DNA of 52,507 bases from Caulobacter sp. (GCA_019636175.1 JAHBYC010000018.1:1-52507), one strand, 5' to 3'; shown: positions 39,401-47,257, numbered from the stretch's first letter. Numbers and translations are program-made. Notes: generated by a model not told the origin, from the letters alone.

Positions 39401-40216
39401 AAAGATCGACGAGCTCCGTGAGGCGAGCAGGCGACCCGCCTCCTCCGTGTCCAATATAATCGTCCGAGATTCCAAGAACAGGCGCGTTTCCGGATCGGCG
39501 TTCCGAATTGCCGCGATTGCGAACGCAATCACTTCTTCTGGCGAATCTGCAGCGTAGCGCAGCGTCGCATCGGTCGTAAGGAGTTGTGAAATTAGTTCTT
39601 CAGCTTGCTTCGAGCGCGACGCCAGAAGTACTTCCTCGGCTAGGCGGGGAGAGAATTTAGCCGAGTACTCATCCCAGAATTCATCAGCGCTGCGGGCGCC
39701 GTACTTCGGGACCAACTGAAGCTCAGAACGCGCATATCGGGCAGCTACCGCCGGCCTCTCCATCAACCACGACGCAAGCTGAACGCCATCGATGTATCGT
39801 ATGTCCTTCCAGCCGGAGCGGAGGGCCGATTGTTCGGTGATCCAGTCCGGCAGCTTCTTGAACTGATTGTCCCAAGTCCACGGAGTGACGAACACAAATG
39901 TTGTGTTCGCACGCTGCGCCGCATCCAGTTCGGTGGTTCTCTTCTTAAGGTCGGTTTCAGCCTTCTTTTGCGCCTTTTCGGAAACACCAAACTCCCAAAC
40001 GGACTCGCCGTCTGGAACGAACGGGGGTGACCCGACAGCGGACAGCCAGCCGTCGAAGCCTCGGACCTGTCCTTTGTTGCCGGATGGAAACCGAAAGGAG
40101 CTGACGCTAGGTGCTGTTGCGCGGATCAGGTCGCTAATCAGTGCGGGAAATTCGACTCGCGCGGAAAGTCGATGTTTGGCCCAGTTCTCGAGGTCTGAGG
40201 GGTCTATCCACTTCAA
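36437..40216 (-). CDS. Large uncharacterised protein with nuclease-like N-terminus
   Basis: The 1259-residue protein is not from a family I can name. Residues 1-160 look like a restriction-endonuclease-like fold. D55 (GFDGW) and E75 (SVWEFG) are followed by a lysine-rich helix (K81, K84, K85), the strand TTFVFVTP (105-112), and WKDIRYIDGVQLASWLMERP, where a strand and helix end such folds. Residues 205-400 have alternating strands and helices recalling a STAND-type ATPase (ADSPEEVIAFAIAAI, TLISAGADTP, ARTSGRSVTILGRQI), but no Walker A loop was found. Residues 400-1259 are helix-rich, repeat-like and without membrane segments. The start is TTG with GAGG spaced 8 bases. GC is about 47 % in 180 counted bases, against 65-70 % nearby, so it was probably acquired. 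A single-gene defence role is an inference. Confidence 0.7.
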   Translation of the reverse strand: MKWIDPSDLENWAKHRLSARVEFPALISDLIRATAPSVSSFRFPSGNKGQVRGFDGWLSAVGSPPFVPDGESVWEFGVSEKAQKKAETDLKKRTTELDAAQRANTTFVFVTPWTWDNQFKKLPDWITEQSALRSGWKDIRYIDGVQLASWLMERPAVAARYARSELQLVPKYGARSADEFWDEYSAKFSPRLAEEVLLASRSKQAEELISQLLTTDATLRYAADSPEEVIAFAIAAIRNADPETRLFLESRTIILDTEEAGRLLASRSSSIFFPRAQANQLSGLLASKGTTLISAGADTPKRDHQALNRPDTFTFGKAIQTMGFDEVKATELARTSGRSVTILGRQIPAGNVELPAWVHKAEVLIAPMLAGAWDTRNTPDRDILQLLTGGAKDHVAIERDLLPLKRLQDPPIDQAGTVWTMRAPVDAFIHLGHLLTETDFARLEQAATLVFSEPNPVPDPDAPYERESERLAQFSSWLRDGIANTLLVLAVLHEQAGVVMEAGSPQDWVNRIVEKLPGLAADHRLIESLRGQLPVLMEAAPDPLLKALEKMLEGDEAMLSGIFKDRNQGIFGPSSPHTGLLFALETLAWDPRYFRRVTLVLAGLARIDPGGDLGNRPIGSLREIFLPWMPQTMAGPEARLAALDEILASEPSIGWELLTKILPSQRDVSSPTSRPKFRDVGTSQGRLTYSAVWAMQNEVVGRAIRIAGNDPNRLATLARRFDHFSSDSRSELAARISDFLEQADEPARIGLWTALRDFLHRHRSFSDAKWALTEQELKPIDDLVERYEPSQPLEKVRWLFDDWFPEIPGKDRRDEEAVAKARKDAVAAIADGPGGRASILELARNAKLPWAVAQATSAAIQNDGEIQELLIATIPSSDGALLQFARALLNCYFARNSAAKELFSGIAKTQQWSAEAIASALSGLPDEPDTWDFAERFGQDVRAAYWLQKSSWSFKGDMATTSRLIDNYRSVGRPTAAIEAIYSQLKEVRPELLLQLLDDSIDELNAHPDRTHQMLTYHFSQTFEALRNNPEVPRIDIARREYAYFKLLEHEDEKLIIHEMAASDPEIFLMFIRDVFVPNDDKESDAGEKERPPPSAAEVARAETSYRLLSQLKVMPGHAGDAVNLEQLREWVLRARNLGAQAKLATVTDIYIGHLLAHAPLGSDGAWPHEAVRDLIEELKAVDVERGINTERFNMRGVHWRNPDSGGDQERELAASYYGWAKTAQRWPRTASLLESIGDNWESHAKWVDLDTAQENLRR

Positions 40217-40466
40217 AGTGTGAGCCTCGTTTCTTCAGATCGTTCTCGGTGGCGTGCAACGGGAAGTAGGGGCGATATCCCTCTCATGCAATGTTTGAGG
40301 CTCTTTCCCGCGTGTCATCCCTCCGCTAACACTGCTCCCCACACCGCGCCGCCCGTCTTGCGCCATTCCGGGCGGTGTTTCGTAATCCTTTCCCGCGTCG
40401 ACGCTCCGCCTGGGGCATGGGTCCGTGGGGCAATGGCGTGGGTGTCTGGTTCAGAGAGGCCATTGC
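40217..40466. other. Divergent intergenic region
   Basis: This gap holds the start regions of the minus-strand 1259-residue gene and of the plus-strand M20 hydrolase gene. Two near-repeats (TTTCCCGCGT ... CTCCGC at 40303 and 40395) and an inverted repeat CCGCCCG/CGGGCGG near 40350-40376 were seen. No coding frame is supported, and no promoter could be assigned with confidence. Confidence 0.4.
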
Positions 40467-41729
40467 ATGCAGGTGACGCCACAGGAGCGTATCGTTCTGG
40501 ACTCCATCGCCGAGCGCGGCGACGAGATCGTCTCTCGGGCGGTGGGCTGGTGCGGGGCCAATAGCGGGAGCCGGAACCTGGAGGGACTTCAAGCGGCGCT
40601 GGGTCTGTTGACCGGGGTGTGGGGCGATGCCTTGCCCGGGGCGGTGCTCAGCCATGAGGCGCTGGCGCCGACCATCGAGATCGCCGCCGACGGGCGGGAG
40701 ATGGAGCACAGCCCGCCGCCGTCGCTGCTGCTGACCATGCGGCCCGAGGCGCCGGTGCAGGTGGTGCTTACTGGTCATTACGACACCGTCTTCCCCGCCT
40801 CCAGCCCGTTCCAGAGCGTGGTCGCCCGCGCCGACGGGGCGCTGAACGGGCCGGGGATCGCCGACATGAAGGGCGGCATCTCGGTGATGCTGGCGGCGCT
40901 GGAAGGGTTCGAGCGGTTCGAGGGGCGCGAGGCGGTGGGCTGGCGGGTGCTGCTGAGCCCCGATGAGGAGATCGGCTCGCTGGGCAGCGGGGCGGTGCTG
41001 AGCCGCATCGGGCGGCTGGGCCATGTGGGGATGACCTATGAGCCGGCCCTGGCCGACGGGACGCTGGCCGGGGCGCGCAAGGGCAGCGGCAATTTCCATG
41101 TGAAGATCACCGGCCGGTCGGCTCACGCCGGGCGGGCCTTCGCCGAGGGGCGCAACGCCATCACCGCCGCGGCGCGGATCGCCGGCGAGCTGGACGCCCT
41201 GAACGGCCAGCGCGAGGGGGTGACGGTGAATGTGGCGCGGATCGACGGCGGCTCGGCCCTGAACGTGGTGCCGGACGTGGCGGTGGTGCGGTTCAACGTC
41301 CGCTATCCCGACGCCGAGGGGGCGAAGTGGCTGGAAGGCGGGGTCGAGCGGGCCTGCGGCTGCGCGGCCAACACCCTGTCGGGGCGCGATGGTCTGGGGA
41401 TCAGCCTGCACGGCGGGCTGACGCGGCCGGCCAAGCCGTTCAACGCGGCGCAGACGGCGCTGTTCGGCAAGCTGAAGGAGGTCGGCGGCCTGCTGGGCCA
41501 GGAGATCGCCTGGTCGCCGTCCGGCGGGGTGTGCGAGGGCAACAACCTGTTCGCGGCGGGCCTGCCGGGGGTGGATACCCTGGGCGTACGCGGCGGGGAC
41601 ATCCACAGCGAGGCGGAGTTCGCCTGGCCGGACAGCTTTGCCGAGCGGGCGCAGCTGTCGGCGCTGATGCTGATGAAGATGGCGAGCGGGGAAGTGGACG
41701 CGCGAGGGATTCGGGGGTTGATGGACTAG
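40467..41729 (+). CDS. M20 family metallohydrolase, possible AstE substitute
   Basis: The 420-residue enzyme belongs to the M20 zinc peptidase/deacylase family (carboxypeptidase G2 and ArgE/DapE relatives). Metal ligands are seen in LTGHYDTVFP (about residue 105), GIADMKGG (about 130) and SPDEEIGS (about 165), with a dimerisation domain inserted (about 205-325) and a final metal histidine in DIHSEAEF. The ATG at 40467 has GAGAGG upstream. It precedes astA and astD in the same orientation. AstE, which cleaves succinylglutamate, is absent, and M20 enzymes cleave N-acyl amino acids, so replacement of AstE is plausible but unproven. Confidence 0.85.
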   Translation: MQVTPQERIVLDSIAERGDEIVSRAVGWCGANSGSRNLEGLQAALGLLTGVWGDALPGAVLSHEALAPTIEIAADGREMEHSPPPSLLLTMRPEAPVQVVLTGHYDTVFPASSPFQSVVARADGALNGPGIADMKGGISVMLAALEGFERFEGREAVGWRVLLSPDEEIGSLGSGAVLSRIGRLGHVGMTYEPALADGTLAGARKGSGNFHVKITGRSAHAGRAFAEGRNAITAAARIAGELDALNGQREGVTVNVARIDGGSALNVVPDVAVVRFNVRYPDAEGAKWLEGGVERACGCAANTLSGRDGLGISLHGGLTRPAKPFNAAQTALFGKLKEVGGLLGQEIAWSPSGGVCEGNNLFAAGLPGVDTLGVRGGDIHSEAEFAWPDSFAERAQLSALMLMKMASGEVDARGIRGLMD

Positions 41730-41733
41730 GTTT

Positions 41734-42163
41734 CCTTCTCCCCTTGGGGGAGAAGGTGGGCCCGAAGGGCTCGGATGAGGGGTTGATGACCGGGGCCGCC
41801 GACATGACTGGTGGGGTTCTCAATCCCTGTCCGCCGGTGTGACCCCTCATCCGGCGCTGCGCGCCACCTTCTCCCGCAGGGGGGGAAGGGACCCTGGCGG
41901 CGGCTTCGCGGCTGGTGCGCTGCATCCCTGGGTCCCGGATCGCGCAAGGCGCGTCCGGGATGACGGGAAGGGGGGAGACCCCTCATCCGGCGCTGCGCGC
42001 CACCTTCTCCCGCAGGGGGAGAAGGAACCCTGGCGGCGGCTTCGACTTTGGGCGCCCGTCGGGGTAGTTAGAGGAAGAAAATTGCTGGAGAGTCGCGCGG
42101 GCGGGGCCGGTGCGACCCCTCATCCGGCCCTTTGGGCCACCTTCTCCCGCAAGGGGAGAAGGG
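41734..42163. repeat. Cluster of four REP-like elements
   Basis: The 458-base gap before astA holds one plus-oriented copy (41734-41780) and three minus-oriented copies (41843-41889, 41979-42025 and 42115-42163) of the CCTTCTCCC/GGATGAGG element. Two copies, with the following CCCTGGCGGCGGCTTCG, form a direct repeat of about 69 bases with a 136-base period. A different hairpin (TCCCGGATCGCG/CGCGTCCGGGA) lies at 41934-41961. Spacers are unequal and arms vary, so this is not a CRISPR. Confidence 0.85.
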
Positions 42164-42187
42164 ACAGGTAAGCGAAAGAAGATCTGC

Positions 42188-43207
42188 ATGTTCGTCGTCC
42201 GCCCCGCGGGGCCTGCTGATTTCGACACCCTGATGGAGCTGGCCGTGCTTTCGGGGCGGGGGTTCACCAGCCTGCCCGAGGACGAGACGACCCTGCGCGA
42301 CCGGCTGGCGCTGTCGGCCCAGAGCTTCGCCGGGGAAGTGGCGCCGCCGGAGGCCTGGTACACCATCATGCTGGAGGACACCGCCGACGGGACCGTGGCC
42401 GGAGTGGCCGGGGTCAAGGCCGGGGTGGGGCTGAAGCGGCCGCATTTCTCGCTGCGGGTGGTGACCCTGGCCCAGTCGAGCCCGACGCTGGACCTGCGGT
42501 TCGATCACCAGGCGCTGGTGATGGTCAATGAATGCGCCGGCTGGTCGGAGGTCGGCAGCCTGTTCCTGCGGCCGGAGAAGCGAAAGGGCGGGGCCGGGCG
42601 GCTGCTGGCCCAGTCGCGCTACATGCTGATCGGCATCGAGCCGGAGCGGTTCGCCGAAATGGTGCTGGCCGAGCTGCGCGGTTATTTCGACGACGAGGGC
42701 AACTGTCCGTTCTGGGACCATGTGGCCAGCCGCTTCTTCCCGCTGGCCTTCGACGAGGCGGACATGATGAGCGCCTCGACCAACGGCCAGTTCATCCTCG
42801 ATCTTGCGCCGCGCCATCCGATCTATGTCAGCCTGCTGCGGCAGGAGGCGCGGGAGGTGATCGGAAAGGTGCACCGCGAGGGCGAGGCGGCGCGGGCCAT
42901 GCTGGAGCGGGAAGGCTTCCGCTTTCAGGGGCTGATCGATCTGTTCGACGCCGGGCCGACGGTCAGCTGTCACCGCGACGACATCAAGACGGTGAAGGAG
43001 GCGCAACGGCTGGCGCTGGAGATCGACAGCGCGGCCGATGACGAGGAGGCCTTCGGCGAGGAGGCCCTGGTCTCGACCACCGCCATCGGCGGGTTCCGGG
43101 CGGTGCGGGCGCCGGTGATGATCAAGGGCGGCCGGGCGGTGATGGGCGCGGCGGCGGCCGAAGCGCTGAAACTGAACGCCGGCGAGGCGGTGAGGGTGAA
43201 GACGTGA
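42188..43207 (+). CDS. astA: Arginine N-succinyltransferase AstA
   Basis: AstA starts the AST pathway by transferring succinyl from succinyl-CoA to the alpha-amino group of arginine. The 339-residue protein has the family's N-terminal MFVVRPAGPADFDTLMELA, the central segment GSLFLRPEKRKGGAGRLLAQSRY (split around residue 120) and the late pair FPLAFDEADMMSA and VSCHRDDIKTV. Length fits. The ATG at 42188 has only a weak AAGAAG upstream. The stop overlaps the astD GTG (GTGA), so the two are coupled. A REP element ends about 25 bases before the start. Confidence 0.94.
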   Translation: MFVVRPAGPADFDTLMELAVLSGRGFTSLPEDETTLRDRLALSAQSFAGEVAPPEAWYTIMLEDTADGTVAGVAGVKAGVGLKRPHFSLRVVTLAQSSPTLDLRFDHQALVMVNECAGWSEVGSLFLRPEKRKGGAGRLLAQSRYMLIGIEPERFAEMVLAELRGYFDDEGNCPFWDHVASRFFPLAFDEADMMSASTNGQFILDLAPRHPIYVSLLRQEAREVIGKVHREGEAARAMLEREGFRFQGLIDLFDAGPTVSCHRDDIKTVKEAQRLALEIDSAADDEEAFGEEALVSTTAIGGFRAVRAPVMIKGGRAVMGAAAAEALKLNAGEAVRVKT

Positions 43208-44658
43208 GCAAGGGCAACTTCATCGGCGGGGCCTGGAGCGCCCGCCTGGGCGAGGCGATGAGCTCGATCGATCCGGCGACCGGCGAGGTCGTCTGGCAGG
43301 GCGCGGCGGCGGCCCCCGAGGAGGTCGCCGCGGCGGTGGCGGCGGCGCGGGCGGCCTTCCACCCCTGGGCCGATCTGTCCCGGGAAGAGCGGGTGGCGGC
43401 GATGCGGCGCTATCAGGCGGCCCTGACCGAGCGGAAGGGCGCCATCGCCGAGGCCATCAGCCTCGAGACCGGCAAGGCGCTGTGGGAATCCACCGCCGAG
43501 GCCGGATCGATGATCGCCAAGGTCGACGCCTCGATCGCTGCCTATGACGAGCGGACGGGGGTCAAGGAGACGGCGACCGGGTTTGGCCGGGCGGTGCTGC
43601 GTCACCGGCCGCATGGGGTGATGGCGGTGCTGGGGCCGTTCAACTTCCCCGGCCACCTGCCCAACGGCCATATCGTGCCGGCCCTGCTGGCCGGGGACAC
43701 GGTGGTCTACAAGCCGAGCGAGGAGACGCCGTGGACCGGCGAGCTGCACGCCCAGGCGCTGGAGGCGGCGGACCTGCCGCCCGGGGTGTTCAACCTGGTG
43801 CAGGGCGGGCGCGACACCGGCGCGGCGCTGATCGACCAGCCCATCGACGGGCTGCTGTTCACCGGATCGGCGGCGGCGGGCGGCTATTTCCGGCGCCACT
43901 TCGCCGACCGGCCGCATGTGATCCTGGCGCTGGAGCTGGGCGGCAACAATCCGCTGGTGGTCTGGGACGCGGTCGATCCGGAGGCGGCGGCGGCCATCGT
44001 CGTGCAGTCGGCCTTCATCACTACCGGCCAGCGGTGCAGCTGCGCCCGGCGGCTGATCCTGCCCGAGGGGCAGGCGGGCGACCGGGTGATCGAGGCGCTG
44101 GTCGGTCTGACCGACCGGCTGGTCATCGGACCGTGGAACGGGGCCGACGAGCCCTTCATGGGTCCGCTGATCAACGCCAGGGGCGCCGATGCGGCGCGCA
44201 AGGCGGCGATGGCCCTGGGCGGCGAGGCGATCCGGACGCCCGGCAAGATCGCGGGCCTGAGCGACGCCTTCATCACGCCGGGGATCATCGATGTCGGCCA
44301 TCACGAGACGCCGGACGAGGAAATCTTCGCCCCTATCGTCCAGGTGCGCCGGGCGGCGACCTTCGACGGGGCCATCGCCCTGGCCAACCACACCCGCTAT
44401 GGCCTGTCAGCCGGTCTGGTGACCGACGACCTGACCCTGTGGGACCACTTCGGCAAGCGCATCCGGGCCGGCGTGGTCAACCTCAACCGCCCCACCACCG
44501 GCGCGGCGGGCACGGCGCCCTTCGGCGGCCTTGGCGACAGCGGCAACCACCGCCCCAGCGCCTATTATGCCGCCGACTACTGCGCCTATCCGGTCGCCAG
44601 CTTTGAGGCCGACCGGGTGGTCTCGACCGTGAGCGAGATGAAGGGGCTGAAGGCGTGA
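43204..44658 (+). CDS. astD: N-succinylglutamate 5-semialdehyde dehydrogenase AstD
   Basis: AstD oxidises succinylglutamate semialdehyde to succinylglutamate with NAD. The 484-residue aldehyde dehydrogenase has the NAD-binding VLGPFNFPGHLPNGH (about residue 140), the catalytic glutamate in LALELGGNNP (about 242), the catalytic cysteine in TTGQRCSCARR (about 279) and the C-terminal AGTAPFGGLGDSGNHRPS. The GHLPNGH and GNHRPS segments point to AstD rather than other aldehyde dehydrogenases, and the position between astA and astB confirms it. The start is GTG. Confidence 0.95.
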   Translation: MSKGNFIGGAWSARLGEAMSSIDPATGEVVWQGAAAAPEEVAAAVAAARAAFHPWADLSREERVAAMRRYQAALTERKGAIAEAISLETGKALWESTAEAGSMIAKVDASIAAYDERTGVKETATGFGRAVLRHRPHGVMAVLGPFNFPGHLPNGHIVPALLAGDTVVYKPSEETPWTGELHAQALEAADLPPGVFNLVQGGRDTGAALIDQPIDGLLFTGSAAAGGYFRRHFADRPHVILALELGGNNPLVVWDAVDPEAAAAIVVQSAFITTGQRCSCARRLILPEGQAGDRVIEALVGLTDRLVIGPWNGADEPFMGPLINARGADAARKAAMALGGEAIRTPGKIAGLSDAFITPGIIDVGHHETPDEEIFAPIVQVRRAATFDGAIALANHTRYGLSAGLVTDDLTLWDHFGKRIRAGVVNLNRPTTGAAGTAPFGGLGDSGNHRPSAYYAADYCAYPVASFEADRVVSTVSEMKGLKA

Positions 44659-44659
44659 T

Positions 44660-44865
44660 CCTCCTCCGACCCGCAGGGGCGGGGGAGGGGGACCGCTCGC
44701 GAAGCGAGGGGTGGAGGGGGCAGCGCCGGTGCCGGACGGATGCCCCGAACGCCGTCGCCGGCGTCCGCGCCAGAACGATTTTACTCCTGACAGACCCGCG
44801 CCGCCCCCTCCACCCCGCGCGTATCCGCGCGCGGTCCCCCTCCCCCACACTACGCGTGGAGGAGG
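44660..44865. repeat. Large inverted repeat spanning the astD-astB gap
   Basis: Arms of about 62 bases (44660-44721 and 44803-44865) are complementary over CCTCCTCC, GGGGGAGGGGGACCGC and GGGGTGGAGGGGGC, with a few mismatches. They are separated by 81 bases. The right arm ends in GGAGGAGG, the astB ribosome binding site, which pairs with CCTCCTCC at the start of the left arm. Confidence 0.85.
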
Positions 44866-44869
44866 AAGG

Positions 44870-46213
44870 ATGACCCCCGCTATTGAGGCCAACTGCGACG
44901 GGCTGGTCGGGCCGACGCACAGTTTCGCCGGGCTGGCGCCGGGCAACCTGGCCAGCGAAATCCACAAGGGCGAGGCCTCCGATCCGCGCGCGGCGGTGAT
45001 CGAGGGGCTCTCCAAGATGCGGCGGCTGCATGACCTGGGGCTGCCGCAGTTCGTGCTGCCGCCGCAGGAGCGGCCGGATGTCGGCTTTCTGCGCGGGCTG
45101 GGCTTTGGCGGACCGGATGCGGCGGTGATCGAGGCGGCCGCGCGGACGGCGCCGGAACTGCTCAATACCGCCTGCTCGGCCAGCGCCATGTGGGCGGCCA
45201 ACGCCGCCACCGTGACCCCCAGCGCCGACGCCGCCGACGGCCGGGTGCATTTCACCCCGGCCAATCTCCTGACCAATCTGCACCGCAGCCTGGAAGGGCC
45301 GCAGACCACGCGCTCGCTGCGGCGACTGTTCGCCGACGAGACCCGGTTCGCCGTTCACGGGCCGCTGCCGGCCCAGCCGCACTTCGCCGACGAGGGCGCG
45401 GCCAACCATGTGAGGCTATGCGCCGATCACGGGGAGGCGGGGGTCAATCTGTTCGTCTACGGCCGCGACGCCTGGGAGCCCTGGTCGGGACGCTATCCGG
45501 CCCGCCAGACCCTGCAGGCCTTCGAGGCGGTGCAGCGGCGCCATGGCGCCGGCGGGGCGGTGTTCGCCCGCCAGGCCCGGGCGGCCATCGAGGCAGGGGT
45601 GTTCCACAACGACGTGGTCTGCGTGGGCGCCCGGCAGTGCCTGTTCTTCCACGAGGCGGCCTTCGAGGACCGGACCGGCATGGAGGCGGCGGTAAGGGCC
45701 GCGGCCCGTGATCATGGCGGGGGCTTCGAGCCGGTGTTCGTCGAGATCGCCGAGGCCGACCTGCCGCTGGCCGAGGCGGTGAAGAGCTATCTGTTCAACT
45801 CGATGCTGGTGTCTCTGCCCGGCGAGGACCGTCTGACCCTGATCGCCCCGATGGAGACGGCCGAGACGCCGCGCGCCCATGCGGCGGCGCAGGGGCTGGT
45901 CGCCGGCAACGGGCCGATCGGACGGGTGGAATACGTCGATGTCCGCCAGTCGATGCGCAATGGCGGCGGACCGGCCTGCCTGCGGCTGCGGGTGGTTCTG
46001 ACCGATGAGGAACTGGCGGCCGCCAACCCGGGCCAGCGGTTTGATCCAGGCCTGCAGGACCGGCTGGAGGCCTGGGCCGAGGCGCGGTATCGCGACCGCC
46101 TGCTGCCGGCCGATCTCGCCGATCCGATGCTGCTGGTCGAGAGCCGGACGGCGCTTGACGAGCTGACGCAGATCCTCGATCTGGGCGGGGACTTCTATCC
46201 GTTTCAGCGGTAG
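44870..46213 (+). CDS. astB: N-succinylarginine dihydrolase AstB
   Basis: AstB removes the guanidino group of succinylarginine to give succinylornithine, two ammonia and CO2. The 447-residue protein has the family start EANCDGLVGPTHSFAGLAPGN, FADEGAANH (with the acidic residue), FHNDVVCVG with the likely catalytic histidine, and NGGGPACLRLRV with the likely nucleophile cysteine, then the ending DPMLLVESRTALDELTQIL. Length is normal. The ATG at 44870 follows GGAGG by 4 bases. Upstream in-frame starts lie in the inverted repeat and are not credible. Confidence 0.95.
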   Translation: MTPAIEANCDGLVGPTHSFAGLAPGNLASEIHKGEASDPRAAVIEGLSKMRRLHDLGLPQFVLPPQERPDVGFLRGLGFGGPDAAVIEAAARTAPELLNTACSASAMWAANAATVTPSADAADGRVHFTPANLLTNLHRSLEGPQTTRSLRRLFADETRFAVHGPLPAQPHFADEGAANHVRLCADHGEAGVNLFVYGRDAWEPWSGRYPARQTLQAFEAVQRRHGAGGAVFARQARAAIEAGVFHNDVVCVGARQCLFFHEAAFEDRTGMEAAVRAAARDHGGGFEPVFVEIAEADLPLAEAVKSYLFNSMLVSLPGEDRLTLIAPMETAETPRAHAAAQGLVAGNGPIGRVEYVDVRQSMRNGGGPACLRLRVVLTDEELAAANPGQRFDPGLQDRLEAWAEARYRDRLLPADLADPMLLVESRTALDELTQILDLGGDFYPFQR

Positions 46214-46226
46214 CGCCGCATCGGGT

Positions 46227-46341
46227 TTGCGTGCTTCGACACGCCGTCTGCGACGGCTACTCAGCATGACGCCTTATGTAGAGCTCACCTATTCCGTCAT
46301 GCTGAGTAGCCCCGCCTCGCGGGGCGTGTCGAAGCACGCAA
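46227..46341. repeat. Long nested palindrome between astB and the LytTR gene
   Basis: Arms at 46227-46270 and 46296-46341 are complementary over TTGCGTGCTTCGACACGCC and GGCTACTCAGCATGAC. Each contains its own small hairpin, which differs between arms (CCGTCTGCGACGG and CCCCGCCTCGCGGGG). The spacer is 25 bases. The element lies between convergent genes, 13 bases past astB and 4 before the regulator stop, so it may end transcription both ways. Confidence 0.85.
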
Positions 46342-46345
46342 CCTC

Positions 46346-47257
46346 TCAACCCCCCCGCAGCCGCGCCAGGGCCTCGGGAAACCGCCGCGACAGGGGGGCC
46401 TTCACGCCGCCAAGGGTGACCGCATAGTCGCCTGACCCTTCCGGCGTAAGTTCTGTTACGCGCCCGGCGTTGACCAGCCAGGAGCGGTGGGTGCGCACAA
46501 GGCCGTGGTCGCCAAGCTGATCTTCGAGGCTCGCCAGGGAAACCCGCATCAGCGGTTTGCGGCCATCGGCCAGATGAAACTCGGCATAGTTGCCGGCCGA
46601 GGAGATGGCGAGAATGTCGGTGACACTGGTCCGGACCAGCCTTGCGCCGTCGCGGATGTCGAAGGTGGTCGGTTCTCCCGGCGCCGATGGGCGCGCCGAC
46701 GGCGGCGAGGCGCCGGCAATGATCCGCTCGCGCAGCAGCCAGAAGCAAAGCAGCACGATGACGTAGTAGAAGGCGTCCTTGCGGAACTCGTAGGGGAACC
46801 GCTCGACCCAGGATCCAAAATCGTAGGTTTCGCCTACCAGGCCGAAGGCGATCTTGCGCAGCAGGACGAAGCCGGAGACGTGCAGCAGCGAGAAGGCGCA
46901 GAGCACCAGGGCATGGACGCCCAGCGTGCGCCACAGTGGGCGGCGATTGAGCGGCAGGCGGCGCAGGGCCATCCAGGGCAGCCAGATCAGGGCCAGGCCC
47001 GCGACGGCGCTCGTCGCCTCGTAGAGGATCACTGGCGCCCGCTCGATATCGGGGGCGTCCTGGAAGGTCGTCAGGGTGTTGATCACATTGAGGGTGATGA
47101 TGAACAGCGCCGCCCCGCCGATGCAGATCAGCGTCGCCCGGCGCTCTGCCGCTTTCGTCCCGTCTGAATCGCCGCTCGTCACAGGAGCGCTCCGTTCGTC
47201 CCTGAGCGGCCGCCGGGAAGCCCCGCGGGGTTTCGCCACGGGTCGGTCTCGCGCCAT
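46346..47257 (-). CDS. Membrane-anchored LytTR transcriptional regulator
   Basis: The 303-residue protein has a basic N-terminal tail, about four membrane segments (roughly residues 43-175) and a C-terminal LytTR DNA-binding domain (about 200-300: ILAISSAGNYAEFHLADG, then VRTHRSWLVNAGRV). There is no receiver domain, so it probably senses through its membrane part and binds DNA directly. It is divergent from the acyltransferase gene at 47296, and only 38 bases separate the starts. Control of that gene and itself is likely but inferred. Confidence 0.88.
   Translation of the reverse strand: MARDRPVAKPRGASRRPLRDERSAPVTSGDSDGTKAAERRATLICIGGAALFIITLNVINTLTTFQDAPDIERAPVILYEATSAVAGLALIWLPWMALRRLPLNRRPLWRTLGVHALVLCAFSLLHVSGFVLLRKIAFGLVGETYDFGSWVERFPYEFRKDAFYYVIVLLCFWLLRERIIAGASPPSARPSAPGEPTTFDIRDGARLVRTSVTDILAISSAGNYAEFHLADGRKPLMRVSLASLEDQLGDHGLVRTHRSWLVNAGRVTELTPEGSGDYAVTLGGVKAPLSRRFPEALARLRGG

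Noticed and set aside
36425-40261. TGCAACG at 36425-36431 and 40255-40261 as a target-site duplication around the low-GC gene
   Set aside because: A seven-base match between two flanks of about 100 bases is expected by chance, and no inverted ends adjoin it.
41734-42163. Possible CRISPR array
   Set aside because: The repeats are few, vary in sequence, change orientation and have unequal spacers. No cas gene is near.
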